This document shows positions 16,836 through 28,938 of a stretch of DNA of 64,000 bases, one piece after another; the first letter of the stretch is position 1, and every line of letters starts with the position of its first letter. A model generated the notes under the pieces. That model ran no database searches. It was not told the origin of the DNA and saw only the letters and a program-made list of their open reading frames with translations. This stretch comes from Verrucomicrobiota bacterium (GTDB taxonomy: Bacteria; Verrucomicrobiota; Verrucomicrobiia; Opitutales; Opitutaceae): contig JAUWBF010000002.1 of NCBI GenBank assembly GCA_030601755.1, positions 54,504 to 118,503 of the forward strand. Reading direction: 5' to 3'. The position numbers and the translations under genes were made by a program.

Positions 16836-18263
16836 ATGAAACGACTGCTCTCCACCATCATGCCCGGCCTTTGGAAAACCGGGTTAATCGCCGCCTGCAT
16901 GGCATTGCTGGCGTCCTCCTTGTCCGCGCAAGAAGTCTCTGAAGTCACCGAAGCCGCCGAGGCGGTGGCCGAGGTCGCCGAGGAGGTCGCCTACCTGCCG
17001 CAGGGCACAGCCGACATCCTCTGGCTGCTCATCGCCGGCGTGCTCGTGTTCTTCATGCAGGCGGGCTTCGCCATGGTCGAGGCCGGCATGACCCGCGCCA
17101 AGAACGCCTGCAACATCATGATGAAAAACCTCATGGACTTTTGCATCGGCGCCCTGGCGTTCTGGGCCATCGGCTACGCCTTCATGTATGGCGGCGAGGG
17201 CAACTCCTTCATCGGCTGGGACAGCAGCTACATCATGATGTCCTCCATGACGGACGCCACCGACAACGCCACCAGCGTCGGTTGGTTCTTCCAGGTAGTG
17301 TTCGCCGCCACCGCCGCCACCATCGTGTCGGGCGCCATGGCCGAGCGCACCAAGTTCGTCGCCTACTGCTTCTACTCCCTGATCATCTCGATGATCCTCT
17401 ATCCGATCACCGGTCACTGGATCTGGGGCGGTGGCTGGCTCAGCGAGATGGGCATGCGTGATTTCGCCGGTTCTACCGTGGTGCACTCCGTCGGCGCCTG
17501 GGCCGCCCTCGCCGGCGCCATGCTGGTCGGCGCTCGCCGGGGCAAATACAGCGCGGACGGTCGTCCGATGCCCATCCCCGGTCATAACCTGATCCTCTCC
17601 ACCCTCGGCGTGTTCATCCTCTGGTTCGGCTGGTATGGCTTCAACCCCGGCTCCACGCTGCTCGCCATCGACGGCATCGCCCACGTCGCCGTGACCACCA
17701 CGCTCGCCGCCGCCGCCAGCGGACTGGTCGCCATGGCCGTCAGCTGGATCCGCACCGGCAAGCCCGACCTCTCCATGACCCTCAACGGCGTGCTCGCCGG
17801 TCTCGTCGCGATCACCGCGCCCTGCGCCTCCGTCACCGCCGGCTACGCGGTCATCATCGGCTCCATCGCCGGCGTGCTGGTCTACTTCTCCTGCCTCTTC
17901 GTCGAGGATAAGCTCAAGATCGACGACCCCGTCGGCGCCATCTCGGTGCACGGCGTGTGCGGCGCCTTCGGCACCCTCTGCGTCGGTATCTTCGGCAGCC
18001 GCGCGGTCGACATCCTCTACTGGGACGAGACCTCCGCCATCCAGGACGGCCTGGTCTACGGCGGCGGCTTCGGCCAGCTCTGGACCCAGCTCGTGGGCGT
18101 GGCCAGCGTCTTCGCCTTCACCTTCGGCACCGCCTTCATCCTCTTCAGCATCCTCAAGGCCACCGTCGGCCTGCGCGTCTCCGAGGAGGAGGAAACCTAT
18201 GGTCTGGATATCGGCGAACACGGCATGGAGGCCTACCCGGACTTCTCCACCCGCCAGAGCTAA
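16836..18263 (+). CDS. amt: ammonium transporter Amt (copy 1)
   Basis: A 475-residue Amt/MEP/Rh channel that passes ammonium across the inner membrane. A signal-like N terminus ending near SLSAQ is followed by a Glu/Val/Ala-rich stretch (about 32-52) and then about eleven membrane spans. The twin pore histidines are in DFAGSTVVHSVG and ISVHGVCGAFG. The C-terminal tail (GLDIGEHGMEAYPD) is the P-II contact region. It resembles copy 2 more than copy 3. It is followed 28 bp later by glnK1; the pair probably forms one nitrogen-controlled transcript. Confidence 0.96.
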   Translation: MKRLLSTIMPGLWKTGLIAACMALLASSLSAQEVSEVTEAAEAVAEVAEEVAYLPQGTADILWLLIAGVLVFFMQAGFAMVEAGMTRAKNACNIMMKNLMDFCIGALAFWAIGYAFMYGGEGNSFIGWDSSYIMMSSMTDATDNATSVGWFFQVVFAATAATIVSGAMAERTKFVAYCFYSLIISMILYPITGHWIWGGGWLSEMGMRDFAGSTVVHSVGAWAALAGAMLVGARRGKYSADGRPMPIPGHNLILSTLGVFILWFGWYGFNPGSTLLAIDGIAHVAVTTTLAAAASGLVAMAVSWIRTGKPDLSMTLNGVLAGLVAITAPCASVTAGYAVIIGSIAGVLVYFSCLFVEDKLKIDDPVGAISVHGVCGAFGTLCVGIFGSRAVDILYWDETSAIQDGLVYGGGFGQLWTQLVGVASVFAFTFGTAFILFSILKATVGLRVSEEEETYGLDIGEHGMEAYPDFSTRQS

Positions 18264-18276
18264 TCCCCAAACCTGA

Positions 18277-18630
<354 letters not shown>

Positions 18631-18672
18631 TCGGCACCCGCCGGCGAATTCCTGCGCCGGATTCACCCGCCC

Positions 18673-18711
18673 ATGCCGGCCTTCCTTCGGGGAGGCCGGC
18701 ATTTTGTTTTT
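18673..18711 (+). terminator. terminator after glnK1
   Basis: Stem ATGCCGGCCT / AGGCCGGCAT with a 10-base loop and a T-rich tail (TTTTGTTTTT). Confidence 0.88.
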
Positions 18712-18824
18712 AGGCAACTTACTTTGCTAGGGGCTGATTTTTAGCGGGTTGCGATGCGTTTAAGCGGGGTTGACGCGGTCGTGAGAGGGTTTGGTATGAG
18801 TTTTATTCACACTTGGTGAGGTCT

Positions 18825-18840
18825 TGGCATAGCCCCTGCT
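18825..18840 (+). promoter_or_regulatory. sigma-54 promoter for amt2
   Basis: TGGCATAGCCCCTGCT keeps the essential GG (18826-18827) and GC (18838-18839) at 12-bp spacing. It lies about 80 bp before the chosen amt2 start. Confidence 0.72.
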
Positions 18841-18919
18841 AAATTCCGGCAATCCTTATCTGGCTCAACGATAAGTGAACCAAACCAACCACCTCCCAAC
18901 CCTACACGATAACTACACT

Positions 18920-20335
18920 ATGAAGCTATGGTCCCAGTCCATGACCGGCGCGCTGAAGATGTTCGGCATTTTCGCGCTGCTGGCTCTGCTCACTCCGGTC
19001 TTCGCGCAGGAGGCGGCCGAGGCCGTCGCCGATGCCGCTGAAGCCGTCGCCGAAACGGCCGAGGCCGCCGCCGAAGAGGCGCCCGCCTACGCCGACTACG
19101 ACGCCTTCACCGCGTCCCCGGGCTTCGCCCTCTTCACGGTCAACAACCTCTGGTTGCTGATCTCCGCCGCCTTGGTGTTCCTCATGCACCTCGGCTTCTC
19201 GACCGTTGAGTCCGGCCTCTGTCAGGCGAAGAACACCGTGAACATTCTGTTCAAGAACGTGTTCATCGTCTGCATCGGTCTGCTTGGCTATGCTTTCTAT
19301 GGCTTCAACGCCATGTATCCGGGCGACTTCAACGGCTTCTTCGCCGTTGGTTCCTGGTTCGGTGTCAGCAACGACGACATGAGCCTGATGACCGATTCCT
19401 ATGCCGCCTACACCTGGTGGACGGACTTCATCTTCCAGGGCATGTTCGCCGCCACCGCCGCGACCATCGTCTCCGGTGCCGTCGCCGAGCGTATCAAGCT
19501 GGGCAGCTTCATGCTCTATGCCACGCTCCTCGTGACCTTCATCTACCCGATCACCGGTTCCTGGCAGTGGGGCGGCGGCTGGCTCTCTGAGAAGGGCTTC
19601 TATGACTTCGCCGGTTCCTCCCTGGTGCACGGTTTCGGTGGCTTCGCCGCCCTCGCCGCTGTGATCGTCCTCGGTCCCCGTCTCGGCAAGTATAAGGATG
19701 GCAAGATCATCCCCAAGCTCGGTCACTCGATGCCCCTCGCCACCATGGGCGTGTTCCTCCTCTGGCTCGGCTGGTTCGGCTTCAACGGCGGCTCGGTCCT
19801 CAGCGCCGACCCCCGTGGCGTCTCCTACGTCTTCGTGACCACCGCCCTCGCCGCCGCCGCCGGTGGCCTCGCCTCGATCTTCACCTCTTGGATCCTTCTC
19901 AAGAAGCCCGACCTTTCGATGGCCCTCAACGGCATCCTCGCCGGTCTCGTCGGCATCACCGCCGGCGCCGACTCCATCGGCGTGGGCGGCTCCATCATCG
20001 TCGGCGCCATCGCCGGCATCATCGTGGTCTTCTCGATCATCTTCTTCGACAAGATCAAGATCGACGATCCGGTCGGCGCCATCTCCGTGCACGGCGTGTG
20101 CGGCGTCTGGGGCACCGTCGCGGTCGGTCTCTTCTCCGAGGCCGCCCCCGTCAGCATCCAGATCATCGGCGCTCTGTCCGTCGGTATCTTCGCCTTCGTC
20201 GCCTCCCTCATCCTCGCCCTCATCTGCAAGGCCATCATGGGCTGGCGTGTCAGCGCCGAGGAAGAGACCGAGGGTCTCGACGCCGGCGAGCATGGTGCCG
20301 AGGCTTATCCCGACTTCACCGCGGCTCACAAGTAA
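18920..20335 (+). CDS. amt: ammonium transporter Amt (copy 2)
   Basis: A 471-residue Amt channel from the ATG at 18920. The signal peptide (ending near TPVFAQ) is followed by an Ala/Glu/Val-rich acidic segment EAAEAVADAAEAVAETAEAA and a Tyr/Ala linker before the first channel helix. Pore motifs DFAGSSLVHGFGG and ISVHGVCGVWG carry the twin histidines. The tail EGLDAGEHGAEAYPDF parallels copy 1. The ATG at 18875 would add 15 polar residues in front of the signal peptide, so it is rejected. It is the first gene of the amt2-glnK2 pair. Confidence 0.95.
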   Translation: MKLWSQSMTGALKMFGIFALLALLTPVFAQEAAEAVADAAEAVAETAEAAAEEAPAYADYDAFTASPGFALFTVNNLWLLISAALVFLMHLGFSTVESGLCQAKNTVNILFKNVFIVCIGLLGYAFYGFNAMYPGDFNGFFAVGSWFGVSNDDMSLMTDSYAAYTWWTDFIFQGMFAATAATIVSGAVAERIKLGSFMLYATLLVTFIYPITGSWQWGGGWLSEKGFYDFAGSSLVHGFGGFAALAAVIVLGPRLGKYKDGKIIPKLGHSMPLATMGVFLLWLGWFGFNGGSVLSADPRGVSYVFVTTALAAAAGGLASIFTSWILLKKPDLSMALNGILAGLVGITAGADSIGVGGSIIVGAIAGIIVVFSIIFFDKIKIDDPVGAISVHGVCGVWGTVAVGLFSEAAPVSIQIIGALSVGIFAFVASLILALICKAIMGWRVSAEEETEGLDAGEHGAEAYPDFTAAHK

Positions 20336-20348
20336 GCCGACGACGTGA

Positions 20349-20768
<420 letters not shown>

Positions 20769-20803
20769 TTCGTTTCGACAAACCGCAAACCACAACAAAC
20801 CGC

Positions 20804-20836
20804 GCCGGCCTTCCGAAAGGGAGGCCGGTTTTTTTG
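20804..20836 (+). terminator. terminator after glnK2
   Basis: GC-rich stem CCGGCCTTCC / GGGAGGCCGG with a GAAA-type loop, followed by seven T. Confidence 0.92.
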
Positions 20837-20900
20837 CGCCGCTTCAACGAACGCCCACCCAAAGCCAAAATCCGGTTATGATCGGTGGTTGCGTCGCTAG

Positions 20901-21281
<381 letters not shown>

Positions 21282-21317
21282 GCGGGTCCTCCCGAACACA
21301 TTCGTCTTCCTGACCCA

Positions 21318-21344
21318 AGCGGCCCTCCGGGGCCGCTTTTTTTT
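21318..21344 (+). terminator. terminator after glnK3
   Basis: Short stem AAGCGGCCC / GGGGCCGCTT followed by eight T. Confidence 0.9.
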
Positions 21345-21439
21345 GCGCATTTGACCGGTCACGCGGCCAAAACATGCCGTGACCACGGTCAGATGCGCTA
21401 ATTTGCGCACGGAGCGCCTATAAGTGGGCAACATTTAAC

Positions 21440-21466
21440 CGATGGTTACCTTATGGTTACTAAGTG
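21440..21466. repeat. tandem ATGGTTAC repeat upstream of amt3
   Basis: Two direct copies of ATGGTTAC(CTT/TAA) within an AT-rich upstream region (about 21420-21510). This could be an activator or repressor binding area for amt3; that is inference from position only. Confidence 0.4.
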
Positions 21467-21508
21467 CATACGTAAAGTATGACTAAAATTAATCATGAAT
21501 GAAGTTAA

Positions 21509-21524
21509 TGGCTTGGGAGGTGCT
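21509..21524 (+). promoter_or_regulatory. possible sigma-54 promoter for amt3
   Basis: TGGCTTGGGAGGTGCT keeps GG (21510-21511) and GC (21522-21523) at the right spacing but has a weaker -12 element. It would leave a leader of only about ten bases before the start at 21544, so it is less certain than the sites of amt1 and amt2. Confidence 0.42.
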
Positions 21525-21543
21525 GCAAAATGCACTCCTCCCT

Positions 21544-22998
21544 ATGAAACCAACCCTCCGTTCCTTGTTTGTCTGCGTGGCGCTCACCCTGGCGTCGCTC
21601 GGACTGTCCAACGCCGGTGCCGGTTTGCGCGCTGAGCCTGAGCCCGCCGCGGCCGGTGAATCCGCCTTGGCCGAGCCCTCGCTCGAGCAGCGCATCGCCG
21701 ACCTCGAGGCCTACATCAACAACACCGAGCGCACGCCCGACGTCGCCTCCAAGATCCCCGGTCCCGGCCCCGGTCACAACGCCTGGCAAATGATCTCCAC
21801 CGCGCTGGTGATCTTCATGACCCTGCCCGGCCTGGCCCTCTTCTACGGCGGTCTCGTCCGCAAGAAGAACATCCTTTCCGTCATGGCCCAGTGCATGGGC
21901 ATCGCGGGTCTCGTCACCATCCTCTGGTGGGCCGTCGGCTACTCGCTCGCGTTCGGCGAGGGCGGCAACGCCTTTATCGGCGGTCTGGGCAACGCGTTCT
22001 TCAAGGGCGTCAGCCCCGACGCCACCGGCGCCGGCTACCACTGGATCAGCGACACCATGTGGGCGATGTTCCAACTCTCGTTCGCGATCATCACCCCGGC
22101 GCTCATCGTCGGCGCCATCGCCGAGCGCATGAAGTTTTCCGCGGTGCTGCTGTTCTCGGCGCTGTGGATGTTCGCGGTCTATTTCCCCTTCGCCCACATG
22201 GTCTGGGCGGTCGACGGCTTCATGGCCGGCCCGCTCAACCCCGACGCGACCATCAAGGCGATCGACTTCGCCGGCGGCACCGTCGTTCACATGACCTCCG
22301 GTTGGTCCGCGCTGGTGCTCTGCATCATCCTCGGGCCGCGCCTCGGCTTCGGTAAGGAGAAGATGGCCCCGCACAGCATGGTCATGTGTATGATCGGCAC
22401 CGGCATGCTCTGGGTCGGCTGGTATGGCTTCAACGCCGGCTCCGCGCTCGGCGCCGACGGCATCGCCGCCAACGCCTTCGCCACCACCACGCTCGCGGCC
22501 GCCACCGGTGGCTTTGCCTGGGCCGTGGCCGAGTGGGTCACCCGCGGTCATCCCTCTGTGCTGGGCTTCTGCTCGGGCATCGTCGGCGGCCTGGTGGTCG
22601 TCACGCCCGGCGCCGGCTTCGTCACCCCGAGCTCGGCGGTGATCATGGGCCTGATCGCCGGCATCGTGCCGTATTTCGCGGTCGCGGTGCTCAAGGCCAA
22701 GCTCGGCTACGACGACGCGCTCGACACCTTCGGCGTGCACGGCGTGGGCGGCACCCTCGGTGCCATCCTCACCGGCGTGTTTGCCAACGAGCACGTGAAC
22801 GGCGCGGTCGGCGCGCTTAAGGACGGCCTGGTCGTCGAACAGCTCAAGTCCGTCGTTGTCGCGGTCGTCTGGAGCGTCGTCGCCACCACCGTCATCGCGC
22901 TGATCGTCAAGTTCACCATCGGCCTGCGTCCGACCGCCGAGGTCGAGCGTCAGGGTCTCGACATCAACGAGCACGGCGAGGAGGGCTACGTGGAGTAA
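21544..22998 (+). CDS. amt: ammonium transporter Amt (copy 3, classical AmtB-like)
   Basis: A 484-residue channel. The signal peptide is followed by a short EPAAAGESALAEPS linker, a small predicted helix, then FMTLPGLALFYGGLVRKKNILSVMAQC, the hallmark of E. coli AmtB-type proteins. Twin histidines lie in AIDFAGGTVVHMTSG and FGVHGVGGTLGAIL. It belongs to a different Amt branch from copies 1 and 2. The ATG at 21544 is chosen because the signal peptide begins there; an in-frame ATG at 21499 is upstream of the putative promoter. It is paired with glnK4. Confidence 0.95.
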   Translation: MKPTLRSLFVCVALTLASLGLSNAGAGLRAEPEPAAAGESALAEPSLEQRIADLEAYINNTERTPDVASKIPGPGPGHNAWQMISTALVIFMTLPGLALFYGGLVRKKNILSVMAQCMGIAGLVTILWWAVGYSLAFGEGGNAFIGGLGNAFFKGVSPDATGAGYHWISDTMWAMFQLSFAIITPALIVGAIAERMKFSAVLLFSALWMFAVYFPFAHMVWAVDGFMAGPLNPDATIKAIDFAGGTVVHMTSGWSALVLCIILGPRLGFGKEKMAPHSMVMCMIGTGMLWVGWYGFNAGSALGADGIAANAFATTTLAAATGGFAWAVAEWVTRGHPSVLGFCSGIVGGLVVVTPGAGFVTPSSAVIMGLIAGIVPYFAVAVLKAKLGYDDALDTFGVHGVGGTLGAILTGVFANEHVNGAVGALKDGLVVEQLKSVVVAVVWSVVATTVIALIVKFTIGLRPTAEVERQGLDINEHGEEGYVE

Positions 22999-23025
22999 TC
23001 CCGCGCCGTTTACATCCGTATCTGA

Positions 23026-23379
<354 letters not shown>

Positions 23380-23389
23380 TAAAGAAAGG

Positions 23390-23418
23390 AGGGCGGGCAC
23401 TCTTGCCCGCCCTTTTTT
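23390..23418 (+). terminator. terminator after glnK4
   Basis: Stem GGGCGGGCA / TGCCCGCCC followed by seven T. The arms are the same as in the REP-like palindromes at 2547 and 23465, so a repeat may have been recruited as a terminator. Confidence 0.85.
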
Positions 23419-23464
23419 TGACATTGTGCCGCGATCGACGCGGATGCGCGTTGGCGAAACCGCT

Positions 23465-23492
23465 CGGGGCGGGCAGGAGTGCCCGCCCTCCG
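23465..23492. repeat. REP-like GC palindrome, copy 2
   Basis: A 28-bp imperfect palindrome differing from 2547-2574 at three positions. Confidence 0.65.
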
Positions 23493-23509
23493 CCGGGCCG
23501 GCTTTTTTT

Positions 23510-23606
23510 GTAGGGGCCTCGCTTGCGAGGCTCGTTGGCGGTTGTCGAGACGAGAGCGCTTTCCCGGCGGGGTGCGCGAAACGGGCCTCGCGAGCGAGGC
23601 CCCTAC
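23510..23606. repeat. REPIN-like element 1
   Basis: Two 22-bp inverted arms (23510-23531 and 23585-23606). Each arm contains its own hairpin of the form GCCTCGC(TT/GA)GCGAGGC. They flank a roughly 53-bp spacer and abut the stop codon of the TPR gene at 23611. This is the layout of REP doublets (REPINs). Confidence 0.75.
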
Positions 23607-23610
23607 GGGC

Positions 23611-24111
23611 TCAGGCCAGCCGGCTCGCCTGGTAGCGCAGGGCGCGTTGGTGGGCGGCGATGCCGATGTCCTCGCTGGTCTCGGCGAGCACGTCGATCAA
23701 CGTGCGCACGGCGTCGGCATGATTGCCGGCGGCGTGCTGGGCGAGGGCGAGGTAGGGCGCGAACTCGACGTTGTCGGGGAACTGCGCGCGGGCGTTCTCC
23801 AGCACCTGCACGGCGCGCGCCGTCTGACCGGCGAGGCGCAGGCAGTTGCCCAGGCCGACCAGCGCGTTGGCGTGGTCGTTGGGCGGCAGGCCGAGGGCGA
23901 GGGCGCGTTCGTATTCCGGCGCGGCCTCGGCCGGACGGTCGAACGTGTCGAGCGTCCAAGCGATCTGGAACGCGATCTCCGCGACGTGCGGGTGCTTCGC
24001 GTCCAGGTCACGCAGGCGCTTGAGCACGGTCTCCACCTGGCCGCCGTGGCGCGACCCGACGATGGCGTCGAGCACGGGTTTCCAGTCGGTGGCGGCGGCG
24101 AAGGGATCCAT
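23611..24111 (-). CDS. TPR-repeat protein
   Basis: A 166-residue all-helical protein with about three tetratricopeptide-like repeats (EIAFQIAWTLDTFDRPAEAAPEYERAL, ANALVGLGNCLRLAGQTARAVQVL, FAPYLALAQHAAGNHADAVRTL). No signal peptide, so it is probably a cytosolic protein-interaction scaffold. Its partner is unknown. REPIN-like elements lie directly at both ends of the gene, which is the oddest thing about it. thrS follows downstream on the same strand. Confidence 0.75.
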   Translation of the reverse strand: MDPFAAATDWKPVLDAIVGSRHGGQVETVLKRLRDLDAKHPHVAEIAFQIAWTLDTFDRPAEAAPEYERALALGLPPNDHANALVGLGNCLRLAGQTARAVQVLENARAQFPDNVEFAPYLALAQHAAGNHADAVRTLIDVLAETSEDIGIAAHQRALRYQASRLA

Positions 24112-24124
24112 GGGGGAAGATTGT

Positions 24125-24203
24125 CGTAGGCCGCCTGCTTGCAGGCGCGATAGGCATGAGTCGTCGGGTAACGGTTATCGCGCCTGCAAGCAGGCGGCCT
24201 ACG
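24125..24203. repeat. REPIN-like element 2
   Basis: Perfect 28-bp inverted arms (24125-24152 and 24176-24203) around a 23-bp spacer. Each arm has a nested hairpin CGCCTGC-TT-GCAGGCG. Its architecture and GTAGG termini resemble element 1. Confidence 0.85.
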
Positions 24204-24213
24204 GGACTGCGGT

Positions 24214-26133
<1,920 letters not shown>

Positions 26134-26141
26134 GGAAGTAA

Positions 26142-26167
26142 GAAGTATGAAGTTTGAAGTATGAAGT
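26142..26167. repeat. 12-bp direct repeat upstream of thrS
   Basis: GAAGTATGAAGT occurs at 26142-26153 and again at 26156-26167 in the short cysS-thrS spacer. The copies look like a small tandem duplication; no function is evident. Confidence 0.6.
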
Positions 26168-26184
26168 GAGTGGATACGCCGGGT

Positions 26185-27591
26185 TCAGGAGGCGGGCGTG
26201 AGGTCGTAGCCGTCCTTGCGGTCCTTCATGGTCCAGCCGGCGGCGGCGATGTCGGCGCGGAGCTGGTCGGCGGCGGCCCAGTCCTTGGCCTGCTTGGCGG
26301 CCCAGCGCTGTTCGGCGAGGGCGGCGACGGCGGCGGGGATCTCGACCTTGGGAGCCTCGGGCTTGGTCAGGTCGAGGCCGAGGGCGAAGACCACGCGGTC
26401 GAACGCGGCGAGGTCGCCGAGGTGGAGCGGGTGGGCGGGGTTGGCGTTGAACTGGTTGATGAAGCTGAACACCTGGCCGAGGGCGGCGGGGGTGTTGAGT
26501 TCGTGGTTGAGCGAGGCGATGACGCCGTCGAAGTGGGTCGAGGGCGCGTGATCGGTCTGGAGGCCGCGCTTGACGAGTTGCTCGCGGAAGTTGCGCAGGG
26601 TGGTGAGCGCCTTCTCGGCGGCGGTGAGCGAATCGAGGGTGAAGTTGAGCTGCTTGCGCGGGTGGCCGGCGAGCAGGGCGTAGCGCAGGGCGGCGGGGGA
26701 GTGGCCCATCGCGCGGAGCTGGTCGAGGGTGTAGAGGTTGCCCAGCGACTTGCTCATCTTCTTGCCGTCCACGAGCAGGTGCTCGCTGTGATACCAGTGG
26801 TTTGCGAAGGTGGTGCCGTTGCAGCACTGGCTTTGGGCGATCTCGTTTTCGTGGTGGGGGAAGAGCAGGTCGACGCCGCCGGTGTGCAGGTCGATGGTGT
26901 CGCCGAGGTGCTTTTTGCTCATGGCGCTGCACTCGATGTGCCAGCCGGGGCGGCCGTTGCCCCAGGGGGAGGGCCAGAACACGTCGCCATCGTCGGGCTT
27001 GTGGCCTTTCCAAAGCGCGAAGTCGGAGCCGTCCTCCTTCTCGTCGGCGTCGTGGCCCTGGGGCTTGCCGGCGAGGGCGGAGCCGACCTTGAGCTCGCGC
27101 TCCTTCACGCGGGAGAGGGAACCGTAGCCGTCAAAGGCGTTGACCTTGAAATACACGGAGCCGTCGTCGGTGCGGTAGGCGAAGCCCTTGCGCTCGAGGA
27201 TGGCGATCATGTCGACTTGTTCGGGGATGTGGCCGGTGGCGGTGGGCTCGACGTGGGGGCGCAGGCAACCGAGGGCGTCGCAGTCGGCGTGAAACTTGTC
27301 GGTCCACTCCTTGGTCACTTCGGCGAGAGGGCGGCTCTCTTCGCGGGAGCGGCGGATGGTCTTGTCGTCGACGTCGGTGATGTTGCGCACGTGCTTTACC
27401 TTGTCGGCGCCGAACTCGAGCTCGAGCAGGCGGCGGAGAAGGTCGTTGACGACGAAGGTGCGGAAATTGCCGATATGGGCCGCAGCGTATACGGTGGGGC
27501 CGCAGTTGTAGAAACGGAAGACGCCGTCGGGCTCGGCGGGGCGGAGCTCGCGCTCGGTGCGCGTGAGGGAATCAAAGAGGACGATGGCCAT
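26185..27591 (-). CDS. cysS: cysteinyl-tRNA synthetase
   Basis: A 468-residue class I synthetase. Cys in [11 protein letters not shown]-type signature [22 protein letters not shown] with zinc ligands, [20 protein letters not shown], and KMSKSLGN (the KMSKS loop) are all present. Length is as expected. It is followed by thrS 51 bp downstream on the same strand, so two synthetase genes are probably co-transcribed. ATG at 27591 gives the normal short N terminus. Confidence 0.97.
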   Translation of the reverse strand: MAIVLFDSLTRTERELRPAEPDGVFRFYNCGPTVYAAAHIGNFRTFVVNDLLRRLLELEFGADKVKHVRNITDVDDKTIRRSREESRPLAEVTKEWTDKFHADCDALGCLRPHVEPTATGHIPEQVDMIAILERKGFAYRTDDGSVYFKVNAFDGYGSLSRVKERELKVGSALAGKPQGHDADEKEDGSDFALWKGHKPDDGDVFWPSPWGNGRPGWHIECSAMSKKHLGDTIDLHTGGVDLLFPHHENEIAQSQCCNGTTFANHWYHSEHLLVDGKKMSKSLGNLYTLDQLRAMGHSPAALRYALLAGHPRKQLNFTLDSLTAAEKALTTLRNFREQLVKRGLQTDHAPSTHFDGVIASLNHELNTPAALGQVFSFINQFNANPAHPLHLGDLAAFDRVVFALGLDLTKPEAPKVEIPAAVAALAEQRWAAKQAKDWAAADQLRADIAAAGWTMKDRKDGYDLTPAS

Positions 27592-27841
27592 GAAGAAACG
27601 AAAGGGTTGTCGCTAACAGGAAATCCGCGCGGGCGGAACGGTGTTTTTGCGGTGCGAGAGGCCGGTGCGCTGGTGGTTTCGCCGGAGGGCGGGGGCACCG
27701 GCCCGGGCGTGTCGTTCAACGACAGGCGCGACCGATCCCACCCCGGCGGGTGGCGGTGCAAGTTCGCGTGGTGGTGGTCTCACGCGTCGCGCTGCAAAAA
27801 CATGTGGCGACGAACGGCATGGCGTGTATTTCAGAGGAAAC

Positions 27842-28861
27842 ATGTCCACGCCCGCCGATTTCAAGCCCGAACTCACCCAGCGTCCCCGCCGCCTGCGCCG
27901 CACCCCGGCCCTGCGCGCCATGGTCGAGGAGACCGTGCTGCGCCCGGCGGACTTTATCGCGCCGCTCTTCGTGGTCGACGGCGAGCCGGCCCCGGAGGAA
28001 ATCGCGTCGATGCCGGGCGTGTTTCGCCTGAACATCCACGACCTCGTCGCCGAATGCCGCGAACTGCACGCGTTGGGCATCCCGGCGGTGGCGCTTTTCC
28101 CGAAGCTCGATCCGTCCCTGAAGGACGCCGATGGCTCCGGCGCGCTGGACGAGAACACGCTGATCCTGCGCGCCGTGCGCGCGGTGAAGGCCGCCGTGCC
28201 CGCGCTGATGATCATCACCGACGTGGCGCTCGACCCCTACACGACGCACGGTCACGACGGCGTGTTGACCGCCGACGGCTCCGACGTGGACAACGACCGC
28301 ACCGTCGCGATCCTGGCCCGCATGGCCGTGCTGCAGGCCAAGGCGGGCGTCGATATCGTGGCGCCGTCCGACATGATGGACGGCCGCGTCGGCGCGATCC
28401 GCAAGGCGCTAGACGCCGAGGGCTTCACCGGCACGGCGATCATGGCCTATTCGGTGAAATACAACTCCGCCTACTACGGTCCGTTCCGCGACGCGGTGGG
28501 CAGCGCTCAGGCCGCCGGCACCAAGCTGCTGAGCAAGGCGACTTACCAGATGAATCCGGCCAATCGCCGCGAGGCGGTCACCGAGGCTCGTCTCGATGAG
28601 GCGGAGGGCGCGGACTTCCTGATGGTCAAGCCGGCCGGCGCCTACCTCGACATCATCCGCGACGTGCGTGAGGCGACCGGCAAACCCCTCGCGGCCTACC
28701 AGGTTTCCGGTGAATATTCGCAGATCCACGCCGCGGCAAAGCTCGGTTGGCTCGATCTTGCGCGCACGCGCCACGAGTCGCTGCTGGCGATCAAGCGCGC
28801 CGGCGCGGACCTGATCCTCACCTACTTCGCCAAGGACATGGCGAAGCTGCTCAAGGCCTGA
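27842..28861 (+). CDS. hemB: delta-aminolevulinic acid dehydratase (porphobilinogen synthase)
   Basis: A 339-residue enzyme condensing two 5-aminolevulinates into porphobilinogen. The metal site reads TDVALDPYTTHGHDG, where the three zinc-binding cysteines of zinc-type enzymes are replaced by Ala and Asp, so the active site is of the zinc-independent (Mg/K) class. Schiff-base lysines are in MAYSVKYNSAYYGPFRDA and MVKPAGAYLDI. AGAGGAAAC just before the ATG is one of the few ribosome-binding-site-like sequences here. It is divergent from cysS with a 250-bp spacer. Confidence 0.95.
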   Translation: MSTPADFKPELTQRPRRLRRTPALRAMVEETVLRPADFIAPLFVVDGEPAPEEIASMPGVFRLNIHDLVAECRELHALGIPAVALFPKLDPSLKDADGSGALDENTLILRAVRAVKAAVPALMIITDVALDPYTTHGHDGVLTADGSDVDNDRTVAILARMAVLQAKAGVDIVAPSDMMDGRVGAIRKALDAEGFTGTAIMAYSVKYNSAYYGPFRDAVGSAQAAGTKLLSKATYQMNPANRREAVTEARLDEAEGADFLMVKPAGAYLDIIRDVREATGKPLAAYQVSGEYSQIHAAAKLGWLDLARTRHESLLAIKRAGADLILTYFAKDMAKLLKA

Positions 28862-28883
28862 GCACCCGGGTTATCGGGACATG

Positions 28884-28915
28884 AAAAAACCGGCGTTCCA
28901 AGGAGCGCCGGTTTT
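28884..28915. terminator. bidirectional terminator between hemB and the acidic-protein gene
   Basis: Stem ACCGGCGTTCC / GGAGCGCCGGT with one G-T wobble, A-run on the left and T-run on the right. Confidence 0.88.
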
Positions 28916-28938
28916 GAAGGGTTGGCTGAGGAGAAAAC

